Assembly: GCF_051713825.1 (NCBI RefSeq)
Contig: NZ_JBIOQR010000001.1
Span: forward strand, 2,356,001-2,420,000
Direction of reading: 5' to 3'
Length of the DNA stretch: 64,000 nt
Source: Enterococcus_K sp051713825
GTDB lineage: Bacteria; Bacillota; Bacilli; Lactobacillales; Enterococcaceae
Positions 43,367 through 52,719 of this stretch are shown here, one piece after another. The notes under the pieces are model-generated. The model saw nothing but the letters and a program-made list of their open reading frames with translations. It did not search any database and was not told the origin of the DNA. Position 1 is the stretch's first letter. The number at the start of each line of letters is the position of its first letter. The position numbers were made by a program, and so were the translations under genes.

Positions 43367-44203
43367 TTACTTATTAGCCGCACCAATGTCATTTTCTTTA
43401 AATTTCGCTTGTCCCCATATATAGAGAAGAACCATTGGGATAACCGAACTTGCGAGAACGAGCATAATGGCGCCATAGTTGATTGGTTCACCTGTACTTG
43501 AGACAGTCATGTTCTTTATAATCAGTGGGACAGTAAATTTATCCTTATCTGTTAACATCACTAGTGGATATAAATATTGATTCCAGCTGCCCATAAAAAT
43601 TAAGAGGCCATTAGTTACAATGGTCGGTTTTAAAATGGGCAAGGCAATTTTAGTGAAGATCATCCATTCGTTAGCTCCATCGATTCGAGCGGCTTCCATT
43701 AGGGATGTTGGAAATTGACGACAATATTGCCGCATCATAAATACAGACGTTGTACTAGCAATTGAAGGAATAATGATTCCAGCATACGTATTGGTTAAAC
43801 CCATACGACTCATAATATAAAACAATGGAATCAAGGTAGTGAAAAAAGGCACCATCCTTGAAATCATCACAGAATTAAACAAAAATTTATTTCCTTTAAA
43901 TTTATATTTTGCCAATGCATAACCTGCCATAGTAGAGCTCGCTGTCGCTAGAAATGTACTAATGACTGCGATAAACAATGAATTGAAAATAATTAAGGGG
44001 TAGTTGTAACGGTCCATGATAGCCTGCCAGTTTTTAGCCAACATAGAACCAATTTTAAAGTTGATACCGCCACTCAAAATCTGTTCGTTACTTTGTGTTG
44101 AAGCAACCATCATATAAAAATACGGTAATAAGAAAATAAACGCACCCACAACTAAAAGAAGATAGCTGAATATTTTCCTTTTGTTTGAACCTTTATTCAT
44201 CAT
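43367..44203 (-). CDS. Carbohydrate ABC transporter permease (MalG type)
   Basis: A 278-residue permease with six spans and the EAA loop ASLMEAARIDGANEWMIFTKIALPILKP (about residues 175-200), which docks to the ATPase. The start is ATG 44203 because the frame begins MEEI before it and GGAGGAG precedes ATGATGAAT. It overlaps the end of the MalF-type gene by about 11 bp. It forms the inner-membrane channel with that subunit. No ATPase gene is in the locus; a shared MsmK-type ATPase elsewhere is likely, as usual in Firmicutes. Confidence 0.88.
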   Translation of the reverse strand: MMNKGSNKRKIFSYLLLVVGAFIFLLPYFYMMVASTQSNEQILSGGINFKIGSMLAKNWQAIMDRYNYPLIIFNSLFIAVISTFLATASSTMAGYALAKYKFKGNKFLFNSVMISRMVPFFTTLIPLFYIMSRMGLTNTYAGIIIPSIASTTSVFMMRQYCRQFPTSLMEAARIDGANEWMIFTKIALPILKPTIVTNGLLIFMGSWNQYLYPLVMLTDKDKFTVPLIIKNMTVSSTGEPINYGAIMLVLASSVIPMVLLYIWGQAKFKENDIGAANK

Positions 44204-45104
44204 TATCTCCTCCAAACTTAAACTGTAAGAATGACAGCACTCCTGCTACAAAAACCATTGTCCAAGCAATAGCAGATGCTTTCCCAAAATCGACCATCTC
44301 GAAACTTGTCTTATATAGATTGACTCCGACAACTAATGCTGCGTTGTCTGGTCCATTAGATGTGCCAAAGAAAATATTTGGAATATTAAAACTTCCTAAG
44401 CCATTAATAGTGGCTAGAACAGTGGCCATTAAAATAATCGGTTTTAACATAGGAATCGTTAGCAGAAAAAATTGGCGCAATTTTGAAGCACCGTCCATTT
44501 CAGCACTCTCATAAATTTCAGTTGAAATTCCTTGTAAACCTGCCAAAAATAAAACAGTATTGTAGCCAACATTCATCCAAATCATCGTGATAATCATCGA
44601 TACTCTAAGCCATATTGGATCAGTTAACCATTGAATATTCGGTAACCCTATCGCACTTAAAACGCCATTAAGTAGCCCTGAAGGATTAAAAAACGTCATA
44701 AAAACAGAAGCGACTGCTACGGCAGATGTAACGGTTGGAATATAATAAACTGTCCGAAAGAAGCCCTTTCCCTTAAGGTGCGCTTGATTCAATTGAACAG
44801 CAAAAAAGATGGCTAATAGAATAGTTATTGGGATATATCCAATCATTATGATTAAGATGTTTGTGTACGATTTAATAAACAACGGATCTCTAAATGTTTC
44901 GATATAGTTTTGTAGGCCCACGAATTCAAATGTGTTCCCAATTTTCATAAAACTAAAAGCAAATGAAATAACGATGGGGATCATAATGGTAATCACAAAA
45001 AATACGACGAATGGGGCAACAAAACCGTACGCACTTTTAGCATGAGAGTCTACACTCTTCTTTTTTTTATCTTTATGTAGCAAAGATGTGGCTTGTGTTT
45101 TCAT
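44193..45104 (-). CDS. Carbohydrate ABC transporter permease (MalF type)
   Basis: A 303-residue permease with six spans and the EAA loop TEIYESAEMDGASKLRQFFLLTIPMLKP (about residues 205-235). A soluble basic N-terminus (residues 1-25) precedes the first span. It is partnered with the MalG-type permease and the binding protein upstream. The start follows GAGAGGAAATAAT. Confidence 0.88.
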   Translation of the reverse strand: MKTQATSLLHKDKKKKSVDSHAKSAYGFVAPFVVFFVITIMIPIVISFAFSFMKIGNTFEFVGLQNYIETFRDPLFIKSYTNILIIMIGYIPITILLAIFFAVQLNQAHLKGKGFFRTVYYIPTVTSAVAVASVFMTFFNPSGLLNGVLSAIGLPNIQWLTDPIWLRVSMIITMIWMNVGYNTVLFLAGLQGISTEIYESAEMDGASKLRQFFLLTIPMLKPIILMATVLATINGLGSFNIPNIFFGTSNGPDNAALVVGVNLYKTSFEMVDFGKASAIAWTMVFVAGVLSFLQFKFGGDNDE

Positions 45105-45133
45105 ATTATTTCCTCTCTAAACCAAATAATTTA

Positions 45134-45165
45134 GATTAAGGCAAAACCGTTCGTTTGCCTTAATC
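45134..45165 (-). other. Hairpin between binding-protein and permease genes
   Basis: GATTAAGGCAAA (45134-45145) pairs exactly with TTTGCCTTAATC (45154-45165), loop 8 nt, with no T-tract. Such hairpins typically stabilise or partly terminate transcripts so that the binding protein is made in excess of the permeases. Confidence 0.7.
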
Positions 45166-45178
45166 CGAAAATAGATAT

Positions 45179-46516
45179 TTATTTATTCACTTCAACACCA
45201 TATTTTTGAGCAAAATTGGTCGCTTCTTTTACATAGGAAGCATCAAAGTCCCCTGTTTGCCAGTATTTATATGAAGCAGTTGAAACATAAGCGGTTGCAT
45301 CAGAGTAAGAAGGTGGGAAACTTACATCTGCCATATTATCATTTGTACTATTTAACACTTCAAAGTACTTTTGCCCGCCAAAGTATTCGAATTCTTTACT
45401 TGCTGCTTCTGTTTCATAGGCCTTTGTATTCGATAAGACCATGCCATTTTCAAGACCAGCTTTTAAGCAATCTTCATTTGAAAGTATAAAAGATAGGAAT
45501 TGTTGTGCGACTTCAGGGTTTTTGCCTTTTTTGGGTACATACCAACTAGAGCCTCCAGATACAGGGGATTTTCCAGCGTCTTCTTTTGAAAATGGAACAA
45601 TAGGTGCCATTCTCCAATTTCCACTAGCATTTGGGAAATTCAGGGACATATTCGTAGCATACCATCCTCCAGCGACAAACATCGCGGACTCCTGAAACGC
45701 TTTTTCTCCATCATTGGCACCATAAAAATTAACGATATCCGCATCGATCATTTTTTTGATAATGGCAGCCGCATTTTTTGCCTCTTTTGTTTCCAAATTA
45801 ATGTTTCCTTTATCATCTAAAAGAGGTGCATTTTGTTGCGCCATGATATTGATAAATAATTCTTGATCACCCGCTTCTGGCAAGGCAATTCCATAAACAC
45901 CGGTTGCTCCTTTTATTTTTTTAGCAACTTCAATGTATTCATCCCAGGATTTGATATCTTCAAAGGTTGTTCCTACTTGTTCAAAAAATTTTGGTTGATA
46001 ATAACTGACCGCAGAAGTGATATCATTTGCGTAGGGAATGACTTGATCTTTTGAGCTCTGTGCTTTTAAGATATTTAATTTCTGCGCATAAAATTCTTTG
46101 CCATATTTATCATAAAATCCGTAATCCGTTGCACTATAAAAGGAATCTTCAAATTTTTCTAGTACCCCTGCTGCACTGCTGTCAGTGATGGATACGATAT
46201 CGGGCATCTCTTCTTGTGAAACCAACTTAGGGGTAATCATCTGAACAGTTGCCGTTCCAGATGCAACAGTTGTAAACTTCAATTTGATGTTCGCATCATT
46301 TTTTTCATTATAAATTTTTGCCATATCTGTTAGATAATTCTGGCTTTTCCCTGAGGAGGCATAAACGTCTAGCGTTGTTTCTTCTTTAATGACGTCCTCT
46401 CCTAACTTCATTTTAGCTGTTGTATCCTTTGTTGAGCCACACCCAGAAAGGGTTATAATTGCCGCTGTACAAAGCGTGATAAATCCAAATTTTATTGCTA
46501 CTTTCTTCATTTTCAT
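45179..46516 (-). CDS. Sugar ABC transporter substrate-binding lipoprotein
   Basis: A 445-residue precursor with signal peptide and lipobox LSGC (Cys about residue 26), so it is anchored to the membrane surface. The remainder is a two-lobe extracellular solute-binding protein family 1 fold, with the segments VPYANDITSAVSYYQPKFF and ESAMFVAGGWYATNMSL. It is first in the transport operon. Start ATG 46516 follows GGAGAATAACAC. With GH88 next door its ligand is probably an unsaturated uronic-acid oligosaccharide (inference). Confidence 0.88.
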   Translation of the reverse strand: MKMKKVAIKFGFITLCTAAIITLSGCGSTKDTTAKMKLGEDVIKEETTLDVYASSGKSQNYLTDMAKIYNEKNDANIKLKFTTVASGTATVQMITPKLVSQEEMPDIVSITDSSAAGVLEKFEDSFYSATDYGFYDKYGKEFYAQKLNILKAQSSKDQVIPYANDITSAVSYYQPKFFEQVGTTFEDIKSWDEYIEVAKKIKGATGVYGIALPEAGDQELFINIMAQQNAPLLDDKGNINLETKEAKNAAAIIKKMIDADIVNFYGANDGEKAFQESAMFVAGGWYATNMSLNFPNASGNWRMAPIVPFSKEDAGKSPVSGGSSWYVPKKGKNPEVAQQFLSFILSNEDCLKAGLENGMVLSNTKAYETEAASKEFEYFGGQKYFEVLNSTNDNMADVSFPPSYSDATAYVSTASYKYWQTGDFDASYVKEATNFAQKYGVEVNK

Positions 46517-46817
46517 GTGTTATTCTCCTTCTCTTTTTTTGTAAATGGCATAGCCCTTTTTATTCTGTGTTAATAAAAAGGAATGGACTCAATCATGTGT
46601 AAATAGCTATTATACATGGTTGAGCATTTCTGCTATAATGACCTCGTATACACAGAAATTAACAAACGAAGCGCTTTCTTTTGTACCTACATCATACAAT
46701 TTCATTCGAAGAAAATATTTACTAAAAAGTGAACTAATGTTACGAATTTAGAGATTTCTATTTTTTGTGAGTATCTGAATTTGTAAAGAGTCTCTTTTTT
46801 TATAAGGAGGTTAACAA
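46517..46817. promoter_or_regulatory. Divergent control region with possible CcpA (cre) site
   Basis: This 301-bp region separates the binding-protein gene (minus) and the AraC-type regulator (plus). AACGAAGCGCTTTCT at 46665-46679 matches the cre consensus core AAGCGNTTTC with about three mismatches overall. A TATAAT occurs at 46634-46639. It is the likely binding zone for the AraC-type regulator. Confidence 0.45.
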
Positions 46818-47813
46818 ATGAAAAGGATTCCTAGATATACGCCGATTGAAATAACCGAAGTACTCAAGGCGACAGAACAATATTGCGAACCTGGAATGGT
46901 CCATAAAGTAAAAGAGGAAAATACTTTTTTCTTGCTATACATAAAGGAAGGAAACATTCGTTTAACATCAGATAGTCTTTCTTTTGAGTTACCTACCGGA
47001 CATTTTATTCTAGCCAAGATTAATAAAGAAATAACCTTCACTTCGTTAGCTCCTTCAACAAGGGTTATCAGCATTTTATTCCATGAAAAAGAACATTCCC
47101 TAGCCTCTATCACCAATCGCAGTTTCTTTGCAGATGAAGATTATGTCAGTCTATTTCGGATGCTAAGCGATCAAATTGAAGAAATTGCCTTTCTAAAAAA
47201 ACGCAAACCATCGATTACTTATGACAAAATGATTGGAGAAATGTTTGGCTTGTGTTGTTCGTTACTTTATTCTTACCTTCAGCAACTATTACTCTCTTTG
47301 AGCGAAAAGGTCATCAGAGAAGAACTTCCTAAGATTATTATGGCAAATAAGGAGACGTTCTTTGTTAAAAATGAAGCCTGGAATACAGAACAGAACAAAG
47401 TAATAAAGACGGAAAGTACAACTACTTATTCCAACAAATTAGTCAATCAGATTATTGATTTCATGAAAACAAATTTGGATAAGAATTATGCGATTGATGA
47501 AATTGCACAAGAATTTTTTGTGGGTAGTGCGAATTTGAAAAAGATTTTTAAAAAAGAGACGGGCTCGAGCATTATGCATTATTTTAAAAACCTAAAAATG
47601 CAAGCTGCTAAAACGTGGGTGCGTGAGAACGAACTTAGTTATACCGAGATTGCACAGAGACTAGGATTTAACTCTATCCACCATTTTTCTGCTGCATTTA
47701 AAAAACACACAGGCTACTCCCCTTCTAAGTACTACGACTCGTTGCAACCAGGATTTTCTGAAAAAGTGAACAGTGTTGACGTAATTATCAACCAACCCCC
47801 CTGGCCGATGTAA
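46818..47813 (+). CDS. AraC-family transcriptional regulator
   Basis: A 331-residue regulator. The C-terminal HTH_18 pair is clear: DKNYAIDEIAQEFFVGSANLKKIFKKETGSS (about residues 220-250) and LSYTEIAQRLGFNSIHHFSAAFKKHTGYSPSKYY (about 272-306). The N-terminal 200 residues are probably a cupin-like sensing domain. The last 25 residues after KYYDS (LQPGFSEKVNSVDVI...) are unusual for the family and may be read-through from foreign DNA. Strong ribosome binding site AAGGAGG. It is divergent from the sugar-binding protein gene and so probably activates the uptake operon when the oligosaccharide is present. Confidence 0.85.
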   Translation: MKRIPRYTPIEITEVLKATEQYCEPGMVHKVKEENTFFLLYIKEGNIRLTSDSLSFELPTGHFILAKINKEITFTSLAPSTRVISILFHEKEHSLASITNRSFFADEDYVSLFRMLSDQIEEIAFLKKRKPSITYDKMIGEMFGLCCSLLYSYLQQLLLSLSEKVIREELPKIIMANKETFFVKNEAWNTEQNKVIKTESTTTYSNKLVNQIIDFMKTNLDKNYAIDEIAQEFFVGSANLKKIFKKETGSSIMHYFKNLKMQAAKTWVRENELSYTEIAQRLGFNSIHHFSAAFKKHTGYSPSKYYDSLQPGFSEKVNSVDVIINQPPWPM

Positions 47814-47837
47814 CACTTCTCTGATACACAACAAAAA

Positions 47838-47969
47838 AATTTTTTCAAACTGAATGTGAGTTTACTTAGGTTCGGTATAGCAGGAAAAGTGAAACTGGGC
47901 TTGGTTGGAGGAAACGATGATGAGATAAACTTCGCCGATTTGAATGTTTTACAGGTTGAGATAAAATAA
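47838..47969 (+). pseudogene. C-terminal scrap of an upstream cargo gene
   Basis: A frame with no start codon reads FFKLNVSLLRFGIAGKVKL then GLVGGNDDEINFADLNVLQVEIK and ends at TAA 47967-47969, 24 bp before the DUF4176-like gene. The ending GGND.EINF.DLNV looks coding. It may be the end of a protein from a WXG/LXG-type secretion cargo operon, judged only by its neighbour. Confidence 0.35.
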
Positions 47970-47993
47970 TAAGATGGTAGGAGGAATTTGTTT

Positions 47994-48077
47994 ATGAAAA
48001 AATTAGTACCAATTAGTTCAGTAGTAATATTAGACGGTGTTACAAAGCGACTTATGATGTGTGGAAGAATCCGATGA
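47994..48077 (+). pseudogene. Truncated DUF4176-like protein gene
   Basis: MKKLVPISSVVILDGVTKRL followed by MMCGRIR and a stop, with a good ribosome binding site (TAGGAGGAA). The pattern LPI.SVV.L.G.TKRLMI.GR is that of DUF4176 proteins, small partners often found in type VII secretion (WXG100/LXG) loci. They are usually about 80-100 residues; only 27 remain, so the gene is truncated. It overlaps the next gene by ATGA. Confidence 0.6.
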
Positions 48078-48694
48078 TAACAAATAGATTGATTCAAACC
48101 AAAGCTAATTTTGGGAAAATGTATGAACTAATAGAAGCCAATAGAATTATAAGTACGATTAAAATACCAATAAACCTCAGAAAAGAAATCAATGTTTCAA
48201 TAGCAAATAAAAATTTTAAATTACAATGTTCTATTATTAAAGATGCAATAGGTCGTTTCAATTATTCTGAAAATATGAAGTTACTTCCTTTTCAAATATA
48301 TAATGAAAATAATGTGTTAATAGGTTCATTATGTAAAAGAAGAATAAAATGGTTATTTGGTTAGACTTTTTTTGAATTAAATTACAACGCTGAAACGTAT
48401 TATTTCTACGCGATAGGACTAGGTAAAAAAGGTTTAAAAATACCATTATACGATTCTAACGACGTTCAAGTAGGCCTGATTGTAAAAGACAATGTCTCCT
48501 ATGATAACAAGAGTACCTACACAATATATACATTAAATAAGCATTATCAAATGTTGGCTTTCCTCTTTGCGGTTTATTATGATATTGCGTACTGTTCACC
48601 AAATGAAGTTGCTTATAAATCCAAAAATGTGAATTATGAGTATACATTGAATAAAGAATTGAAGAGCAGATACAATCCAAAATTTGTAGAATGA
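48074..48694 (+). pseudogene. Tubby-like-domain cargo-locus protein interrupted by one TAG
   Basis: ATG 48074 overlaps the previous stop (ATGA). The frame runs 206 codons to TGA 48692-48694, broken only by a single TAG at 48362-48364. Before it: YELIEANRIISTIKIPINLR and PFQIYNENNVLIGSLCKRR. After it: YYFYAIGLGKKGLKIPLYDS and IVKDNVSYDNKSTYTIYTL. The repeated beta-strand style (IYNENNVLIG; LYDSNDVQVG) resembles tubby/LURP-like proteins that sit with DUF4176 genes. One point mutation explains the loss; read-through cannot be excluded. Confidence 0.65.
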
Positions 48695-48704
48695 AGATTT
48701 TGAT

Positions 48705-48767
48705 ATGGAAAATAAATATAAATTTTTTATCTTAGCCTGTATAACTCTTATTATGGTGAGTTGTTAG
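48705..48767 (+). pseudogene. Lipoprotein signal-peptide scrap
   Basis: Twenty codons, MENKYKFFILACITLIMVSC, then TAG. The segment is a typical lipoprotein signal ending in a lipobox-like Cys, cut immediately after it. It closes the decayed module at 47838-48767. Confidence 0.45.
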
Positions 48768-49400
48768 GATAAAAGAGATTTTTAGAAAATCTGTCAGGTA
48801 ATGCGTATTTACTAGAAATTAGGGATAAGGTAATCGAACGCTTTTTAGAGTATAAAAGTACTTGAAGAAATCAGTTGAAGGACGACAAGAGTTGGGGACA
48901 GGAATTGTTAATAGGAGCCTAGGACATAAATAAATAAAGTTAGGTCCTAGGCTCTTTGGATTGAGGGAAAATATCTGAACATTTATCTGAGTAACAAACA
49001 ATAAAAAGGTAAATATTTTCGCTGGAAGTATGTGCTTTAACGATACCTATCCAAGCTTTTTATTGTAATTATCGCTACCGTCACGTTACTGCTTCTAAAA
49101 ACAGGAACGTCAATGTTAAGATCAACTTCCATCTGTACAAAGGCAGTCACGACTAGCTGAGAAAAAATGATAAACCATTTGTTTCATTTTAAAAGAAAGA
49201 GCCGAGAACACTGGCTCTCAGCTAAATTGGCTTCGCGTTAATGGCAGTAAATTTAAGGAAATATAGGCTAAGTAAACTAGAAAATAAGAAGTATTCTCCC
49301 AAGAAACTAAAAAACAGAAGACTAAAAATCATTTTTATGATTTTCGGTCTTCTGTTTTATTTTGTCTTAAGACTTATGTCCCAAGCTCTTTTTGTTTAAA
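48768..49400. other. Non-coding region with hairpins
   Basis: About 630 bp without a supported gene. It holds GAGCCTAGGAC (48915-48925) paired with GTCCTAGGCTC (48944-48954), a GAGCC/GGCTC hairpin near 49200, and the bglA terminator at 49311-49358. The first hairpin resembles short dispersed palindromes of enterococcal genomes. Confidence 0.5.
49311..49358 (-). terminator. Terminator of the bgl operon
   Basis: AAAACAGAAGAC (49311-49322) pairs with GTCTTCTGTTTT (49347-49358), with an inner AATCAT/ATGATT helix. The minus strand ends in T6. Confidence 0.9.
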
Positions 49401-50837
49401 CTAGCTCATCGCATTTGAAATAAAATTTTTATACCAGTCAAAGGAATCTTTTTTCGATCGCTTAAGTGTCCCATTTCCCTGATCGTCTTGATCAACGTAA
49501 ATGAACCCATAGCGTTTGGACATTTCTGAGGTGGATGCGCTAATACAGTCAATGCAGCCCCAATACGTATACCCCATCACATCAACCCCGTCATCGATGG
49601 CCTTCATTAGCTGCTCTAAATGCTTAGATACAAAGTCTATCCGATAATCATCATGAACCTGACCAGTTTCATCTTCTTGATCCAACATTCCCATCCCGTT
49701 TTCTGCAACGAAGACTGGTAAGCCGTAACGAGCATAGAAAAAGTTCAATGAGTAACGTAACCCTGAAGGATCAATTTGCCAACCCCAAGGTGTAACCTCC
49801 AGATAAGGATTTTTTTCACCTACTAAAAGATTCGCATTCGTTTTGTCGGCATTCGTTTTATCAAAGCTGGTTACTAGTGAGGCATAGTAACTAAAGCCTA
49901 CATAATCAACCGTGTGATCCCTCAACAACTGTAATTCTTCTTCAGTTGTATCAAGTTTGATCCCTTTGTTCTTAAAGTATTGTTTGATTGCGTAGTTGTA
50001 TTCTCCTAATGCTTGAACATCAGTAACAAATGTATCAATCTCTGTTTCATTGAAAAACTGCATACAGTCTTCTGGTTTACAGGTTGCTGGGTACTTCAAG
50101 TTTTTAGTCGCCATGCAGCCTACTTTACTCTGGGGATTAACCTCATGAGCATATTTGATTGTTTGAGCTGTCGCAATAAACTGATGATGCAATGCCTGAT
50201 ATTTTGTTTGCTCCAGATTTTCGGTTCTTTCAGGAATGATTCCAGCACCGACAAATGGAATATGGATGGTCGCGTCTATCTCATTAAAAACAATCCAATG
50301 TGTCACATAATCCTTATACGTATCAATTACAAAACGGGCGTATTTCGTAAAAAGAGCAATTAATTGTTTGTCCGCCCAGCCATTGTATTTTACAGCTAAG
50401 TGAACAGGCATTTCAAAATGAGATAGTGTAACAATAGGTGTAATATCATATTTTTTCAGTTCCTGAAAAAGCTTTAGATAGAAGTCAACGCCTTGTTCAT
50501 TCTGTGTCTCTTCTTCTCCAGTCGGAAATAATCGTGACCAAGAAATAGACAACCTTAATGCCTTAAAACCCATCTCTGAGAATAAGCGAATGTCTTCTTT
50601 GTAGTGGGTGTAAAATTCAATTCCTCGCCGCTTCGGGTATTTTTGATCTTGCGTATCCTTCACCGCATCAAGTACTTCTTGATAACTAAGTTCAAAAGAG
50701 CCACCCTTACTTCGATCTGTTAGCTTGAAACAATCGGCTGTAGATAGCCCTTTTCCAGTCCCTCTTAATCCACCTTCTACTTGATTGGCGGAAAAAGAGC
50801 CACCAATAAGAAAGTCTTTTGGTAATAATTGGTTCAT
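49401..50837 (-). CDS. bglA: 6-phospho-beta-glucosidase (GH1)
   Basis: A 478-residue GH1 enzyme that splits phosphorylated beta-glucosides (such as salicin or cellobiose 6-phosphate) after PTS uptake. The acid/base Glu is in HWIVFNEIDATIHIP and the nucleophile Glu in VFVAENGMGMLDQ. The C-terminal phosphate-binding loop SEMSKRYGFIYVD is present. A 16-codon upstream extension is rejected: ATG 50837 has GGAGG 12 nt upstream and begins MNQLLPKDFLIGGSFSANQ. It follows the PTS gene (50892) in one operon under LicT control. Symbol by function. Confidence 0.88.
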   Translation of the reverse strand: MNQLLPKDFLIGGSFSANQVEGGLRGTGKGLSTADCFKLTDRSKGGSFELSYQEVLDAVKDTQDQKYPKRRGIEFYTHYKEDIRLFSEMGFKALRLSISWSRLFPTGEEETQNEQGVDFYLKLFQELKKYDITPIVTLSHFEMPVHLAVKYNGWADKQLIALFTKYARFVIDTYKDYVTHWIVFNEIDATIHIPFVGAGIIPERTENLEQTKYQALHHQFIATAQTIKYAHEVNPQSKVGCMATKNLKYPATCKPEDCMQFFNETEIDTFVTDVQALGEYNYAIKQYFKNKGIKLDTTEEELQLLRDHTVDYVGFSYYASLVTSFDKTNADKTNANLLVGEKNPYLEVTPWGWQIDPSGLRYSLNFFYARYGLPVFVAENGMGMLDQEDETGQVHDDYRIDFVSKHLEQLMKAIDDGVDVMGYTYWGCIDCISASTSEMSKRYGFIYVDQDDQGNGTLKRSKKDSFDWYKNFISNAMS

Positions 50838-50891
50838 TTTTATATCCTCCATAGTAAGAATTTTTCTCAGCGTGATTCCTATCAACGCTCA

Positions 50892-52718
50892 TCAAGCAGT
50901 CGTAGGTGCAGTGGATAATGATTGGCTTGTTTCGACGCTAAACAGCCCCTCTAATCGATCGATTTCATCACCAGAATGACTCGTGATCACATTTAAGTTT
51001 GTGACAATCACTGCAGTCGTTATATCATACCCTGCCTTGCTTATTGCTTCTTTATCAAACTCAATAAGGAGATCGCCTTTTTTCACATTCTCACCGTTTT
51101 TAACATGGGCTGTGAAATTCTGACCTTTTAATTTTACCGTATCAATTCCAATATGAATCATCATTTCGATCCCATCATTACTCTTAATCCCCAACGCATG
51201 ATTAGTCGGAAAGACCGCTTCAATCATCCCATCAAATGGCGCATATACTTTGCCCTCTGCCGGTAAGATACCTACACCATTACCCATCACACCTGAAGAA
51301 AAAGTGGGGTCTTTGATATCCTTTAATGGCATCACTTTCCCTTTTACAGGGCTGGCAATTGTTTCATCCGTCACCTCAGGCAAGAATTCTTTCACTTCTT
51401 CCTCGTCTTCTGCCTCAGTAGTCTTTACGCCTAAAAAGTTCATCGCGATCATCGCACCAACCGTTGCAACAAGAATACCAACAATATAATAAATGAACTT
51501 ATTACCGAAAAATAAGGCAATCCCTGCTAAAGGAACAGGTCCCATTCCGACAGCTGCAACCTTGAACATCGCTACGATCGCAGAGCCTAAAGCACCACCT
51601 ATAAACGTCGCGATAAACGCATGCTTGTATTTCGCAATGACGCCATATAATGCTGGTTCAGTAATACCGATAAACCCGCTTAATGAAGTCGAATAGGCCA
51701 ACGATTTAGCATTTTTGTCTTTTTCTTTAATCGCGATCATCAATGTCGCACCCGCAATCGCAGCATTTCCACAGGCCGCTAACGCCAACAAAACATCTGT
51801 GCCTGTTTGCGCTAAGTTTTGTAATTGAATTGGTGGAATCGCCTGATGCATCCCAGTGAAAACTAAAAATGGATAAATCCCACCAAAAATAGCGCCACCA
51901 ATAAATCCACCTTTTTCATAGATAAAACTTACCGCATCTCCAATCCACAAGCCTAATTGATTCGCAAAAGGTCCAATAACGATCAATGCGATAGGTGCAG
52001 TTATGATAAGTGCAAATAGAGGTACAAACAATAAGGCTAATGTCTTTGGTATGATCTTCCGTAACCCCTTTTCAATATATGAAAGCACAAAGATACTTAG
52101 TAAAATAGGGAAGACGGTAGATGAATAATTTACCGCTTGTACAGGTAATCCTAAAAACGAGGCATTTTCCGTTAAGCTCGTAAAATTCGGATGCAACATA
52201 GCTCCTGCAATTAAAACGGCAAGATACTGATTACATTTGAAGGTTTTACCTGCGCTAAATGCTAGAATAATCGGTAAGAAATAGAACGGAATGTCTGAAA
52301 AAGTCATCATTAACGAAAACGTTGGCCCTGAAGTATCTACCAAACCAGAGAATTGCGCCGCTAACAATAACCCTTTTAGCAAACCACCAGCAGCAAGTGC
52401 AGGAAATACTGGCGTAAAGATCCGTTGGAAAATATCCAACACATTCGTATGTTTCTCCGCGTTCACTTCTTCCTTTGTCCCAATTTCATTTTCCAGTTCG
52501 TTGAAATAGTCCTCGACCTCATTACCAAAAATTATTTGAAGCTGACCACCATTAATCCCTACTCCTTTGACAGGATCAAGCGCTTCAATCTTTTCAAGGT
52601 TAATTTTATTATTATCCTTTAGATCTAATCGTAACCGGGTAAAGCAATGAGAAAAACTCTTAATATTCTTCTCACCACCAACATTCGCTAATATGACTTT
52701 AATTGCCTCTTTTTTCAT
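50892..52718 (-). CDS. bglP: Beta-glucoside PTS EIIBCA component
   Basis: A 608-residue permease that imports and phosphorylates beta-glucosides. EIIB is at the N-terminus with the phosphocysteine in FSHCFTRLRLDLKD (Cys about 26). EIIC spans about 100-460 with about ten membrane segments. EIIA is at the C-terminus (about 470-600) with the phosphohistidine in MMIHIGIDTVKL. The domain order B-C-A and length are typical. A LicT-type RNA target precedes it. The ribosome binding site is GAGGAGG. Confidence 0.92.
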   Translation of the reverse strand: MKKEAIKVILANVGGEKNIKSFSHCFTRLRLDLKDNNKINLEKIEALDPVKGVGINGGQLQIIFGNEVEDYFNELENEIGTKEEVNAEKHTNVLDIFQRIFTPVFPALAAGGLLKGLLLAAQFSGLVDTSGPTFSLMMTFSDIPFYFLPIILAFSAGKTFKCNQYLAVLIAGAMLHPNFTSLTENASFLGLPVQAVNYSSTVFPILLSIFVLSYIEKGLRKIIPKTLALLFVPLFALIITAPIALIVIGPFANQLGLWIGDAVSFIYEKGGFIGGAIFGGIYPFLVFTGMHQAIPPIQLQNLAQTGTDVLLALAACGNAAIAGATLMIAIKEKDKNAKSLAYSTSLSGFIGITEPALYGVIAKYKHAFIATFIGGALGSAIVAMFKVAAVGMGPVPLAGIALFFGNKFIYYIVGILVATVGAMIAMNFLGVKTTEAEDEEEVKEFLPEVTDETIASPVKGKVMPLKDIKDPTFSSGVMGNGVGILPAEGKVYAPFDGMIEAVFPTNHALGIKSNDGIEMMIHIGIDTVKLKGQNFTAHVKNGENVKKGDLLIEFDKEAISKAGYDITTAVIVTNLNVITSHSGDEIDRLEGLFSVETSQSLSTAPTTA

Positions 52719-52719
52719 G

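Noticed and set aside
47732..48097. 121-codon minus-strand ORF
   Set aside because: It is antisense to coding remnants on the plus strand and to the end of the AraC-type gene; no ribosome binding site.
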